From Streptomyces scabiei 87.22 (lineage in GTDB: Bacteria; Actinomycetota; Actinomycetes; Streptomycetales; Streptomycetaceae), in NCBI RefSeq assembly GCF_000091305.1, contig NC_013929.1, positions 7,192,001 to 7,256,000 on the forward strand: DNA of 64,000 nucleotides. Direction: 5' to 3'. Both the position numbers and the translations under genes were made by a program. Position 1 is the first letter of the stretch. Each line of letters starts with the position of its first letter. The notes below the pieces were generated by a model that ran no database searches, was not told where the DNA came from, and saw only the letters and a list, made by a program, of their open reading frames with translations. Positions 24,424-33,756 of the stretch are shown piece after piece.

Positions 24424-27400
24424 GTGGCGGGTCGTCGTGAGGTGCCGGTCGATCCGGGGGCCGGACCGGTACAACGGTTCGCGTTCGAGCTGCGGAAGCT
24501 GCGGACCGAGGCGGGCGGCCTCACCTACCGGGCGATGGCCACGCGCGCGGGCTACTCGATCACCACCCTCTCCCAGGCGGCCGGCGGTGAGCAGTTGCCC
24601 ACGCTGCCGGTGGCCCTGGCCTTCGCGGGGGCCTGCGGAGGCGACCTCGCGGAGTGGGAGAGCCGCTGGCACCGGGCCGTCGAGGAGGCCGCCGCGTTCG
24701 ACCCGGAGAACGAGGGGGCGGACGCGGCACCGCCGTACCGCGGGCTCGCCCGGTTCGAGACCGGCGACAGCGGGCTCTTCTTCGGCCGGGACGGCCTCAC
24801 CGCCGAGCTGGCCGCACTGCTGGGCCGCCGCAGGTTCGCGGCGGTCTTCGGTCCGTCGGGGATCGGCAAGTCCTCCCTGCTGCGTGCCGGTCTCATCCCC
24901 GTTCTCCGGGAGTCGGGGGAGCGGGGCAGCCGGCTGTCCGGGATCCGGATCCTGACGCCCGGCGACCGCCTGTCCCGCACGCATGAGCTGCTGAGGCGGG
25001 CGAGCGCTCCCGGCGACGGCGCCGCCACCGGCGACACCCTCGTGGTCGTCGACCAGTTCGAGGAGGTCTTCACCCTCTGCCACGACCCGGCCGAACGGAA
25101 CCGGTTCATCGACCTGCTGCTCACCGCCCGCGATCCCGGGAGCCGGCTGCGCGTCCTGATCGCCGTGCGCGCGGACTTCTACGGCCGCTGCGCCGAACAC
25201 CGTGAGCTGGCCGGGGCGCTGGGGGACGCCAACCTGCTGGCCGGGCCGATGAGTCCGGCGGAGCTGCGCGAGGTCGTCGTCAAGCCCGCCGCGGCCGCCG
25301 GGCTGACCGTGGAAAGGGCCCTGACCGCACGGCTGGTCGAGGAGATCACCGACGCGCCCGGCGGTCTGCCGCTGCTGTCCCACGTCCTGCTGGAGACCTG
25401 GCGGCGCCGCAGGGGCAAGACACTGACCCTCGCCGGGTACGAGGCGGCCGGTGGCCTGGACGGGGCCATCGCCAAGACCGCCGAGGACGTGTACGGCCGG
25501 TTCACCGGGGCCGAGGCGGTGACGGCCCGCCGGGTGCTGCTGCGGCTGATCACCCCCGGCGACGGCACCCCCGACACCCGCAGGCCCGCCGACCGGGCCG
25601 AACTGGAGGCCACCGGCACCGGCCGGGAGGAGGTCGCCGAGGTCCTGGAGGCCCTCACCCGGGCCCGTCTGCTCACCCTCGACGGCCCGGCCGTCGACCT
25701 CGCCCACGAGGCGCTCATCACGGCCTGGCCCCGGCTGCGCGGCTGGATCGAGGAGGACCGGGACCGTCTGCGGGCCCACCGGCAGCTGACCGAGGCGGCC
25801 CGCGCCTGGGAGGAACTGGGCCGCGACGCCGGCGCGCTGTACCGGGGAAGCCGGCTCGCCACGGCACGGGAGTACTTCGGGGGCCCGCGCCACACCGACG
25901 ACCTGACCGACCGGGAGGCCGCCTTCCTGGCGGCCGGCATCTCCGCCCTCGACCAGGAGGAACGCGCCCGCGCCCGGAGCACCCGCCGGCTCCGCGTCCT
26001 CGTCGGCTCCCTCGCCTGCCTCCTCGCCCTCGCGCTCACCGCGACCGCCGTCGCCTACTGGCAGCGCCGCACCGCCCTCGACGCCCAACGGGACGGCCTC
26101 TCCCGCCAGTTGGCGGCCCAGTCCGCCGCGCTGCTGGACAGCGACACCGATCTCGCCTCCCTGCTGGCCATCAAGGCGTACCGGACGAGCCCCACCCGCG
26201 AGGCCACCCGGAGCCTGTACGCCGCCGCGGCCGTACCTCTGGAACACCGGCTGACCGGACACACCGCGACCGTGTCGGCCCTGGCCTACAGCCCCGACGG
26301 CGAGACCCTCGCCAGCGGCGCCTTCGACGGCACGGTACGGCTGTGGGACCCGGCGACCGGCCGTACCCGGAAGGTGTTCGGCGGACATGCGGGCCGGGAC
26401 ACCCCCGAGTTCGTCCGCACCCTGGCCTTCGGCCCGGACGGCAGGACCCTCGTCACCGGCGGCAATGACGAGGCACGGCTGTGGGACCCGGACACCGGGC
26501 GCGTCCGGGCCTCGGTCGCCGTCCGTCACCCCGACGACGACAACATGGCCGCGGTGGGCTTCGACCGCGACGGGCGCGCACTCGCCGTCACGGAGAGCGG
26601 GCAGGTGCTGGACGTGGCCGACGGCCGCGTCACGACCACGCTCCGGGGCCCCACCGGCCTGGAGATGGCGGTCGCGTTCGGCCCCGACGGGCGCACCCTC
26701 GCCACCAGCGTCCGGAACCGCACCGCGCAGCTGTGGGACCTGACGACCGGCCGGGTGCTGTTCACCCTCAGGAGCACCACGGGAGTGGTCAGTTCACTCG
26801 CCTTCGACCACACCGGGAAGACCCTGGCCACCGGCACCGAGGACGGCACCGTCCATCTGTGGAACGTGGCCGACGGCACCCGGCGGACCACGCTCACCAG
26901 CGCCAGCAGCCGCGTGGAGTCCCTGGCGTTCGCCCCGGACGGCAGAACCCTGGCCGCCGGCAGCTACGACGGCACCGTGCGTCTGTGGGACCCCGCCACC
27001 GGACGGGCCCGCACCACCCTCACCGGCCACACCAGCCCGGTCATGTCGGTGGCGTTCAGCCCGGACGGGAACCGGCTGGCGACGGGCGACGAGGCCGGCA
27101 GCTTCGGCGGCGGCGACGTCGGGGTCCGGCTGTGGAAGGTGGGCACGAACCGCCCCCGCGCCACCCTGCACGTCCCCGGCGGAGACCTGCGGTCGGTCGC
27201 CTACGGCCCGGACGGCGACACCATCGCCACCAGCAGCGACGAGACGAACGTGCGCGACGGGAGGACCCGTGGTGCGGTCCGGCTGTGGGACGCGGCCACC
27301 CGCCGCCCGCGGGGCACCCTCATGGACGGGCCGGCCGGCGGCGGACCGGTCCTCTTCAGTCCCGACGGCAGGACCCTGGCCGTCACCGCCGGCCCCCGGG

Positions 27401-28197
27401 GGCAGCTGTGGGACGTCGCCACCCGGCGGATCCGGACCACGTTCCCGGTCCGGTTCGTCAACGGGATGGCGTTCAGCCCCGACGGAAGGACGCTGGTGAC
27501 GGTGGGCGAGGGGCTCGTGCTGTGGGACGCCCGCACGGGGCGCCCGCGGGTGGAACTGCCCGAGGCGGAGGAGGGCTCGCCCGTGGCGTTCAGCCCCACG
27601 GGGGACGTCTTCGCCACCACCGCCGGGAGCGGGGACGGGACGATCCGGCTCCGTGACCCGGCCACCGGGCGGGTCCGGTCCACGCTCGCCGAACCCCGCG
27701 GCGGCGTCCCGCCGAGGACGGCGAGCGGCGGCCCGCCCCTCTTCCGGCAGGTGCAGGCGATGGCCTTCGGCCCGGACGGCCGTACGCTCGCCTCCGCCGA
27801 GTCCGACGGCAAGGTGCGGCTGTGGGACACCGGCACCGGACACCTCGACGCCACCCTCACCGTCAGCCTCACGGACGGCCCCGTCGAGCTGGCCTTCAGC
27901 CCCGACGGCCGCACCCTCGCCACGGTCGGCGGCGGCGCGGTACGGCTGTGGGACACCGCCACGAGGTACGCGCGCGCCAGTTTCCCCGACGGGGGCGGCA
28001 CGCTGCGGCCCGCGTTCAGCCCCGACGGCCGCACCCTCGTCGTCGGCGGCCGCCGCGACCGGCTGAGCCTGTGGGACGTGGACCTGCCGCTCCCGGCCCG
28101 GGCGGTCACCGGCATCTGCCGGGCCGTTCACCGCGACCTCACCCGGCCGGAGCGGGCGCTGTACCTGCCGGACGGGGAGCCGGGCCGGGTGTGCTGA
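24424..28197 (+). CDS. XRE-STAND NTPase-WD40 membrane protein
   Basis: 1257 residues from GTG 24424 (GGAGGGG nine bases upstream; ATG 24370 is possible). Domains in order: helix-turn-helix at about 19-80 ('GLTYRAMATRAGYSITTLSQ'); nSTAND1-type NTPase with Walker A GPSGIGKS at 143-150 and Walker B 'DTLVVVDQFEEVF' (Asp210); helical arm; membrane segment near 521-546 ('VLVGSLACLLALALTATAVA'); then about 14 WD40 repeats (GRTLATG...RLWD), enough for two seven-blade propellers. STAND proteins are signal-triggered switches that oligomerise on ligand binding; the propellers would be the sensor. It converges, 36 bases apart, with a patatin/MBL/subtilase operon that could be its effector set. Confidence 0.85.
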   Translation: MAGRREVPVDPGAGPVQRFAFELRKLRTEAGGLTYRAMATRAGYSITTLSQAAGGEQLPTLPVALAFAGACGGDLAEWESRWHRAVEEAAAFDPENEGADAAPPYRGLARFETGDSGLFFGRDGLTAELAALLGRRRFAAVFGPSGIGKSSLLRAGLIPVLRESGERGSRLSGIRILTPGDRLSRTHELLRRASAPGDGAATGDTLVVVDQFEEVFTLCHDPAERNRFIDLLLTARDPGSRLRVLIAVRADFYGRCAEHRELAGALGDANLLAGPMSPAELREVVVKPAAAAGLTVERALTARLVEEITDAPGGLPLLSHVLLETWRRRRGKTLTLAGYEAAGGLDGAIAKTAEDVYGRFTGAEAVTARRVLLRLITPGDGTPDTRRPADRAELEATGTGREEVAEVLEALTRARLLTLDGPAVDLAHEALITAWPRLRGWIEEDRDRLRAHRQLTEAARAWEELGRDAGALYRGSRLATAREYFGGPRHTDDLTDREAAFLAAGISALDQEERARARSTRRLRVLVGSLACLLALALTATAVAYWQRRTALDAQRDGLSRQLAAQSAALLDSDTDLASLLAIKAYRTSPTREATRSLYAAAAVPLEHRLTGHTATVSALAYSPDGETLASGAFDGTVRLWDPATGRTRKVFGGHAGRDTPEFVRTLAFGPDGRTLVTGGNDEARLWDPDTGRVRASVAVRHPDDDNMAAVGFDRDGRALAVTESGQVLDVADGRVTTTLRGPTGLEMAVAFGPDGRTLATSVRNRTAQLWDLTTGRVLFTLRSTTGVVSSLAFDHTGKTLATGTEDGTVHLWNVADGTRRTTLTSASSRVESLAFAPDGRTLAAGSYDGTVRLWDPATGRARTTLTGHTSPVMSVAFSPDGNRLATGDEAGSFGGGDVGVRLWKVGTNRPRATLHVPGGDLRSVAYGPDGDTIATSSDETNVRDGRTRGAVRLWDAATRRPRGTLMDGPAGGGPVLFSPDGRTLAVTAGPRGQLWDVATRRIRTTFPVRFVNGMAFSPDGRTLVTVGEGLVLWDARTGRPRVELPEAEEGSPVAFSPTGDVFATTAGSGDGTIRLRDPATGRVRSTLAEPRGGVPPRTASGGPPLFRQVQAMAFGPDGRTLASAESDGKVRLWDTGTGHLDATLTVSLTDGPVELAFSPDGRTLATVGGGAVRLWDTATRYARASFPDGGGTLRPAFSPDGRTLVVGGRRDRLSLWDVDLPLPARAVTGICRAVHRDLTRPERALYLPDGEPGRVC

Positions 28198-28233
28198 AGC
28201 CGGGCCGGGCCGCCGGGGCCGTACCGCCGGTGC

Positions 28234-29556
28234 TCACAGCTCCGGCGGGTCGAGGGCGCTCAGGTCGGACGGGAGCAGCCCGGGGTGGTAGGCGGCGAGA
28301 GCGGCGCCGCCGAGCCACCAGCCCCGGTGGACCAGGGCCCGGCACAGGGACGGGCTGAGCCGGTCGAAGACGGTGGGGACGAGGGCGAGGTCGCGGCCGT
28401 CGTGCGTGCGGTGTTCCGGGAAGGCCGCGCGCCAGCGGTGCGGCAGCGGGTCCGCGTCCGGGAAGTCCGTGGAGAGCTGCACGAGGATGCCCCGGCGGGC
28501 CCCGTCCGGGAGTTCGCCGACGGGGCCGAGCGCCGCGGCGCGCCGGAAGCGCTCGATCGTGGCCCGGGTGCGGAGCGTGGTGCTCTGGCGGTAGAGGAGC
28601 GAGTTGGCTCTCGCCAGGTCGCGGATCACCGGGATGCGGCCGTACATGCCGGGACGCAGCAGGCCGCCCGCGTTGAGTGCGCACAGGAACGTACGGCGGT
28701 AGCGGTCGCCGTCGATGGCCTCCAGGCCGGTGTTGTCGTAGGTGCCGCCGTCCAGGAGGGCCGGGTCGTGTGCGGCGCAGGGGAAGGGGGAGCCGTCGAG
28801 GACCACGGGCGGGAGGAGTCCGGGCACGGCGGCCGAGGCCGAGACGGCGCGGCTCAGACGCAGGCCCGTGCCCGCCGTGCGGGCGAGGCCGATGGAGTAG
28901 TCGCCGTACACGTCGCGTTCGAAGCCGAAGCGGACGCCCGTGGTCATGTTGGCGGCGTTGACGATCCAGCGGACCTGGGGGTCGAGGTCGGCCAGCTCGG
29001 TCTCGCCGAGGAACCAGTCGTCGAGGCGCCGGGCCAAGAGATCGGTGCGGGTGGTGGGGCCGAGGGTGCGCCAGATGTCGCGCAGCAGCGACCGCTTGAG
29101 GGAGTGGGAGGAGACGTGGTCGACGACGGGGGCGGTCACCAGCTCGTCCACGGCTCGCGGGGTGAAGTTCCGCTCCCGCAGGGCCGGCCAGGCGGTGGCC
29201 AGGCACGCGTTCGCTATCGAGCCGCCGGACACGGACGACGCGTAGCGCAGATGGCGCAGCAGCCCGGCGTCGGCCAGCAGACGGACGAAGCCCAGGGCGG
29301 AGAGCGTGGCGCGGAAGCCGCCGCCGGAGAGGGCGAGGGCGACCGGGGTGCCGGTGGCGGGCGGCGGTTCGGCCGGGCGGAGCGGGTCCCCGCAGGGGCG
29401 GGCGGTCAGGCCGGTGCCGAGGGCGGGGGAGTCGACGGCCCACGCCGGGCCGTCGGACGGGCCGGGGCGCGCCGCGGGGGAGGGGGCGGCCTCCGGCGGT
29501 GCGGGGCGGGGGGCGGGGCGTGTGAAGGTGTCGTGCGCGTGCCGGGACCTGGTCAT
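28234..29556 (-). CDS. Patatin-like phospholipase
   Basis: 440 residues. After a Pro-rich N-terminus (1-70): oxyanion motif 'ALALSGGGFRATLSALGF' (GGGFR at 78-82), nucleophile loop 'YASSVSGGSIANACL' (Ser110), and catalytic Asp in 'LLDGGTYDNTGLEAI' (Asp269). This is a Ser-Asp dyad acyl hydrolase that should cleave membrane phospholipids. No signal peptide, so it acts from the cytosol. Its ATG overlaps the stop of the MBL gene (ATGA), so the two are translationally coupled. Phospholipases of this type are frequent effectors in bacterial immune systems; here that is inference from context. Confidence 0.85.
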   Translation of the reverse strand: MTRSRHAHDTFTRPAPRPAPPEAAPSPAARPGPSDGPAWAVDSPALGTGLTARPCGDPLRPAEPPPATGTPVALALSGGGFRATLSALGFVRLLADAGLLRHLRYASSVSGGSIANACLATAWPALRERNFTPRAVDELVTAPVVDHVSSHSLKRSLLRDIWRTLGPTTRTDLLARRLDDWFLGETELADLDPQVRWIVNAANMTTGVRFGFERDVYGDYSIGLARTAGTGLRLSRAVSASAAVPGLLPPVVLDGSPFPCAAHDPALLDGGTYDNTGLEAIDGDRYRRTFLCALNAGGLLRPGMYGRIPVIRDLARANSLLYRQSTTLRTRATIERFRRAAALGPVGELPDGARRGILVQLSTDFPDADPLPHRWRAAFPEHRTHDGRDLALVPTVFDRLSPSLCRALVHRGWWLGGAALAAYHPGLLPSDLSALDPPEL

Positions 29557-30758
29557 GGCCGGTCTCCCATCGTGATGACGAGCGCCTGGTCGGCGGGGCC
29601 CCTGACCTCGACCTCGAAGGCCCGGTCCGCCCGCAGTTCCGCCAGCGCCTCCTCGGCGAAGGGGATGTGGTTGGTGAGGTGGACGACGTACTCGTCCTCG
29701 GGCGCGCGGGACTCCACGAGCCACCGCAGGGTGTCCTCGCCCGGGTGGTGGTGGCGGACGCCGTCGGCCGAGATGACGTAGTGGTCGGCCCGGATCCGCT
29801 CGAAGAAGTCCGGCTCCACGTTGCGCTCGCTGCCGTGGTGCGGGAGTTTCAGCAGGTCCACGTGGAACGGGGCGGCGTCGTCGAGCAGGTCCAGCGCGCG
29901 CAGCCCGGCGAGGACGTGGTCGCCGCGGGCGTCGCCGGTGAGCAGGGCGGTGCCGTCCGCGTGCCGCAGGAGCAGCACGATGCTGGAGAGGTTCGGCACC
30001 GAATCGTCCGCGTAGGCCGCCGAGATGACCTCCGGGTCGCCGCGCCGTCTCGCCTCGTGCCACTTCTCCGCCAGCTCGGCCAGCGCGCCCTCGTCCGGCG
30101 CGACGACCGTGACGTCCAGGTCGTGCAGGGTCGCCTCGGCGCCCTCGGTGAGGGGGCCGCCGAACGGGGCGTTGCCGTCCAGGCGCAGGGCGACGGCCGC
30201 GTCGCGGATGTCCCGGCCCTGGTTGTAGCTGGCCGTCACCGCCGCTTCGGAGGCGGCGGCGTGTTCGAGGAGCGGGTGGACGGAGGCGCTCAGGCCGGGA
30301 ACGTGCCGGTCGACCAGCTCCTCCACGGAGTTGAACCACAGCGCGTCCACGTCGTACGGCAGGGCCTCACCGTCGTGCTGGGCCTGCCGCATGTCCCGGA
30401 AGAGGCGCACGAGTCCGCCCGCGTGGTCGTCGTCGACGTGGGAGAGGCAGACGACGTCGAGGTGGGGAGGGAGGCCGTCGCGCGGGGGATCGTGTGCGGG
30501 CGGGTCGCCGTCCCGGTCCTGGCCGCCCGGGCGGGCGCGGTCCCCGTCCGGGCCGGTGAGCCGGTGCAACCGGCCCTGCAGGGAGGCCCGGTAGACGGGG
30601 GAGGGGCCGCCGTCGACGAGCATGACCCGTTCGCCGTCCGGGCCCCGCCCGTTCCCGGGGTCATGTCCGCCCTCGGGCCCTTGTCCGTCCCGCTCCGCGT
30701 CCCAGCGGACGAGGAAGCAGTCGCCGTGGCGGGCATCGAGGAAATCGAAGGTCAGCAT
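29553..30758 (-). CDS. ComEC-like metallo-beta-lactamase-fold hydrolase
   Basis: 401 residues. 'LTFDFLDARHGDCFLVRWD' and 'VMLVDGG' form the first strands; the metal motif is 'CLSHVDDDHAGGLVRLF' (H107-x-D-x-D-H112), followed by 'SIVLLLRHADGTALLTGDA' and 'VDLLKLPHHGSERN', as in the MBL domain of ComEC/Rec2. A low-complexity insert at about 22-95 separates the first strands from the metal motif. It likely hydrolyses a phosphodiester. Middle gene of the operon: the subtilase ends 34 bases upstream and the patatin gene overlaps its stop. Confidence 0.8.
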   Translation of the reverse strand: MLTFDFLDARHGDCFLVRWDAERDGQGPEGGHDPGNGRGPDGERVMLVDGGPSPVYRASLQGRLHRLTGPDGDRARPGGQDRDGDPPAHDPPRDGLPPHLDVVCLSHVDDDHAGGLVRLFRDMRQAQHDGEALPYDVDALWFNSVEELVDRHVPGLSASVHPLLEHAAASEAAVTASYNQGRDIRDAAVALRLDGNAPFGGPLTEGAEATLHDLDVTVVAPDEGALAELAEKWHEARRRGDPEVISAAYADDSVPNLSSIVLLLRHADGTALLTGDARGDHVLAGLRALDLLDDAAPFHVDLLKLPHHGSERNVEPDFFERIRADHYVISADGVRHHHPGEDTLRWLVESRAPEDEYVVHLTNHIPFAEEALAELRADRAFEVEVRGPADQALVITMGDRP

Positions 30759-30792
30759 GGTCGCCTGCCTCGCCGGGCCGGTGGCTCGGCCG

Positions 30793-32604
30793 TCACACGG
30801 ACTGCATGGCGCGCAGTACGTCGACGAGCCCATGGCCCTGGAAGTTGCGTTCACGGGCGAGGTCGGTCGCCGTCGCGCAGAGGATCTCCTTCACGCGCTC
30901 GGGGCGGCCGAGCAACTCGCGGTAGCGGGCCAGCAGCATGGCCGCGGCCCCGCTGACGTGTGCCGCCGCCTGGCTGGTGCCGTGCATGGCGGCGATGCCC
31001 TCGCCGGGGATCGGCCCGTCGATGTCCTCCCCCGGCGCCACCAGGTCGGGTTTGGGCCGCCCGTCGCCGGTGGGGCCACGGCTGGAGAAGTAACTGACGC
31101 CGTGGCGGTGCGGATTGCTGCGGTGGGTGGAGCCGACCGTGATGACGGACTCCGCGTTGCCGGGGTCGGAGATGCTGATGTCCTGGAAACCGGTGCCCAG
31201 CGTGCGTACGGCCCCGGTGAATCCGGCGTTCCCGGCGGCCGTCACCACGACCACCCCGGACCGGGTCAGCCGGTCGCACTCGACGCACACCGGTGTCCAC
31301 CCCGTGGAGTGGGTGGCGACGTCGTGCGGCACCGACAGACTGAGGTTGACCCCGGCGATGACGAACCGCCCCGCCTGTTCGTTGATGTGCCGGATGGCCT
31401 GCAGCGCGGTGACGATGGAGAACTCGTCGCCCTCGCCGTCGTCGTTCAGCACCCGGAAGTCGTACAGCCGGATGCGCGGGCAGATGCCCCTGAACTCCAG
31501 CTCCGGCCACCAGCCGCCGATGATCCCGGCGATGTGCGTGCCGTGCTGGTCGCCCGGCGGCACATACGGGTCCGGCTGCCCCGGGGCGGGCGGACCGGGG
31601 GCCGGGCCGACCTCCACGGACGGCAGGGCGGCCGTCCAGTTCACCAGCCCGTTGACCAGCGCGTCGTCGGGGAGTTTCGCCCGTACGCAGGTGAAGTCGA
31701 AGGAGCGGGCGATGCGCGACTCCAGTCTGCGCGGCGGTGTGACGGCGGTGTCCCACTCGTGGAACGCCGAGTGCCGCGCGTCGATGCCGCTGTCCACGAC
31801 GGCCCAGCCGATGGAGGCGCTGTCCACCGAGAACACCTGCTCGGCGGCGTCGGCCTTGATGGTCCGCCGCGACCGGACCACCGCGCGGGTGGCCCGTCGG
31901 TTCGTCGTCACGGAGACCACGGGGTACTTCTGCCGCCGGTCGACGACCTGTCCGACCGGGCTGTGGGCGCCCCGCACCGGGTACACGTCCGGGACGGCCT
32001 CGGCCAGCATGCGGACGAGCGTGCCGGTGACGTCCTGGTGACGCGGGTGTCCGCTCGCGTCCGCCACCACCCTCGCCAACAGGTTGAGGAACCAGGTGAG
32101 TTGCCGGCCGCGTTCCTGCCGGCGCCGCATGTTGTCGTGGATCTCGCTGGTCGCCGGCGCCCGGATGTGCCCCCGCAGCGCCGCGTCGATCCCCTCCGCG
32201 CCGCTCTCGACGGCGAGTTCGTGGGCGACCCGCACGACCCCGGCGAGACTGGTCAACGGCAGCAGCACCGTCACCAGTTCCTCCAGCGTCAGCTGCGCCA
32301 CGACGAAGCTCCCGGCCGCGACCGGCCGGGCCGCCTCCGTCAGCCGCAGCATCTGCAGGCGTTCCAGGGCCCGCTCGACCCCGTACTCCTCGCGGACGGC
32401 GAGAATCAGATCCTGCCGGTACGCGGACGAGGGCGACGCCGGTGTCGGTGGCGTCGGCGGTGGCACCGGCAGCTGCGTCGACGGTGGCGTCGGCGGTTCG
32501 GAGAAGGCCAGCCACACGTCGAAGTGCACGGGGCAGTCGGTCGCCCAGAGGACGGGGACGGGGCCCGTCCCGTAGAACACCGCCAGGAGTTCCGATCGGT
32601 CCAT
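30793..32604 (-). CDS. S8 (subtilisin-like) peptidase with novel N-terminal half
   Basis: 603 residues; ATG 32604 follows GGGAG. The C-terminal half is a subtilase with its full triad: Asp271 ('GWAVVDSGIDARHSAFHEWD'), His354 ('DQHGTHIAGIIGG') and Ser544 ('MHGTSQAAAHVSGAAAM'), plus oxyanion Asn459 ('TAAGNAGFTG'). There is no signal peptide or membrane segment, so it is probably cytosolic. Residues 1-260 match no family I know; a Pro-rich linker (36-58) separates a 30-residue N-terminal piece from a helical region. It is the first gene of an operon with the MBL and patatin genes. A regulated cytosolic protease here suggests cleavage of a partner or host protein. Confidence 0.85.
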   Translation of the reverse strand: MDRSELLAVFYGTGPVPVLWATDCPVHFDVWLAFSEPPTPPSTQLPVPPPTPPTPASPSSAYRQDLILAVREEYGVERALERLQMLRLTEAARPVAAGSFVVAQLTLEELVTVLLPLTSLAGVVRVAHELAVESGAEGIDAALRGHIRAPATSEIHDNMRRRQERGRQLTWFLNLLARVVADASGHPRHQDVTGTLVRMLAEAVPDVYPVRGAHSPVGQVVDRRQKYPVVSVTTNRRATRAVVRSRRTIKADAAEQVFSVDSASIGWAVVDSGIDARHSAFHEWDTAVTPPRRLESRIARSFDFTCVRAKLPDDALVNGLVNWTAALPSVEVGPAPGPPAPGQPDPYVPPGDQHGTHIAGIIGGWWPELEFRGICPRIRLYDFRVLNDDGEGDEFSIVTALQAIRHINEQAGRFVIAGVNLSLSVPHDVATHSTGWTPVCVECDRLTRSGVVVVTAAGNAGFTGAVRTLGTGFQDISISDPGNAESVITVGSTHRSNPHRHGVSYFSSRGPTGDGRPKPDLVAPGEDIDGPIPGEGIAAMHGTSQAAAHVSGAAAMLLARYRELLGRPERVKEILCATATDLARERNFQGHGLVDVLRAMQSV

Positions 32605-32701
32605 CGTGGCTCCCGATGCGCGTGGCGTGGGAGGGACTTCAGGGACTCCCTCCATTCTCCGCCCCGGCCCCGGCCCCCGCATCCGGGGCGGACACGACGA
32701 A

Positions 32702-32739
32702 GAAGGCGGCGGCCCGGGGGATCGGGGGCCGCCGCCTTC
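32702..32739 (-). terminator. Terminator after the SLT-like gene
   Basis: Perfect 14-bp stem GAAGGCGGCGGCCC / GGGCCGCCGCCTTC. It lies 54 bases beyond the stop of the minus-strand gene at 32793 and upstream of the subtilase start. Confidence 0.8.
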
Positions 32740-32792
32740 GGTCAGGTTCGGCCGCTCCGGCCGGTTCGGCCGGGGGCACGAGTCGTGCCGGA

Positions 32793-33203
32793 TCAGTACC
32801 AGTTGTTGGCCTGCCAGAAGTTCCACGCGCCACAGGGGCTGCCGTAGCGGTCCTTCATGTAGTCAACGCCCCACTTGATCTGGGTGGCGGCGTTGTTCTT
32901 CCAGTCGGAGCCCGCGGAGGACATCTTCGAGCCGGGGAGCGCCTGGACCAGGCCGTAGGCGCCGGAGGACGCGTTCGTCGCGTGGATGTTCCAGTCGCTC
33001 TCGTGGTCGACGATGTGGGAGAAGCACGTGTACTGGGCCGAGTTCCCGATCATCTTCTTCGCGACAGCCTGGGCCTGGGAGGCCTCCGACGCGGCCTGGG
33101 CGGGCGCGGCGGCGAACAGCGCACCGGTGGCGGCAGCGGCCAGGGTGACACCGGCGAGGGCCTTCTTCGGGGAGGCGATGCGGCGGAGAGCGGAGCGGGT
33201 CAC
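32793..33203 (-). CDS. Secreted SLT-type transglycosylase-like protein
   Basis: 136 residues, GTG 33203 with AGGA upstream. Signal peptide 1-38 ending 'LFAAAPAQAAS'. The mature part has the small SLT-like fold of Streptomyces wall hydrolases: 'FSHIVDHESDWNIHATNASS' (catalytic Glu in HESDW), 'GAYGLVQALPGSKM' and a C-terminal 'GSPCGAWNFWQANNWY' with the paired Cys. It would cleave glycan strands of peptidoglycan outside the cell. Confidence 0.85.
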   Translation of the reverse strand: MTRSALRRIASPKKALAGVTLAAAATGALFAAAPAQAASEASQAQAVAKKMIGNSAQYTCFSHIVDHESDWNIHATNASSGAYGLVQALPGSKMSSAGSDWKNNAATQIKWGVDYMKDRYGSPCGAWNFWQANNWY

Positions 33204-33756
33204 GGGGATCCTTTTCTACGGGGACATGGCCGTCGCGGGCATGCCTTCACCACACGGTGTGCGGTGGGGGCGTACGTCGGCGCCGAGGCCCGGGTGGGCT
33301 CGTCGGCGCCGTGCGACTCCTCCAGAGAAACAGCCCGAGCGAACGTCCGCAATGACCCCTTTTGCTAGTTGTGGTCGTATCCGCGCCGAGGGCCCCGCCT
33401 GTGACGTGGCTCTCATTGCGCAGGTCAGCGGGCGTTTAGGCATGCGCATGCCACGAACTTCGATCTACGACCCCGCTTCGTATGTGATGTGGGCCCTGTG
33501 GGCTGCTTCACCGCCCTTGCGACGGACGGTGATCCCCACGGCGCGCAGCGTTCACCGAAGAGCGGGGCGAATGTGACCGCGCTCTCGCACGCGGCGCCCG
33601 GGGTGGCCTGGCGCAGGGCCTTCAACGGCGGGGGCAGAGGGTGCGGGGCAGGGCGGCGGTGACGACCGCGCGGGCCCGAGTGCCGACCGCGGGCCGTGGC
33701 AGGCGGTACGCGGGGAAAGCGGTCGCCGGACCCGGGCGCCGGGTTAGGTTCGGGCC
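33204..33756. other. 553-base divergent promoter region
   Basis: No gene is supported. It holds promoters for the SLT-like gene (minus) and the kinase-like gene (plus), and a 14-bp perfect palindrome GGCATGCGCATGCC at 33439-33452. Related Streptomyces wall hydrolases often have a ydaO/c-di-AMP leader; I looked for its conserved blocks on the minus strand and did not find them. Confidence 0.55.

Noticed and set aside
33204..33500. c-di-AMP (ydaO) riboswitch before the SLT-like gene
   Set aside because: Expected for some Streptomyces wall hydrolases, but I could not find its conserved blocks on the minus strand.
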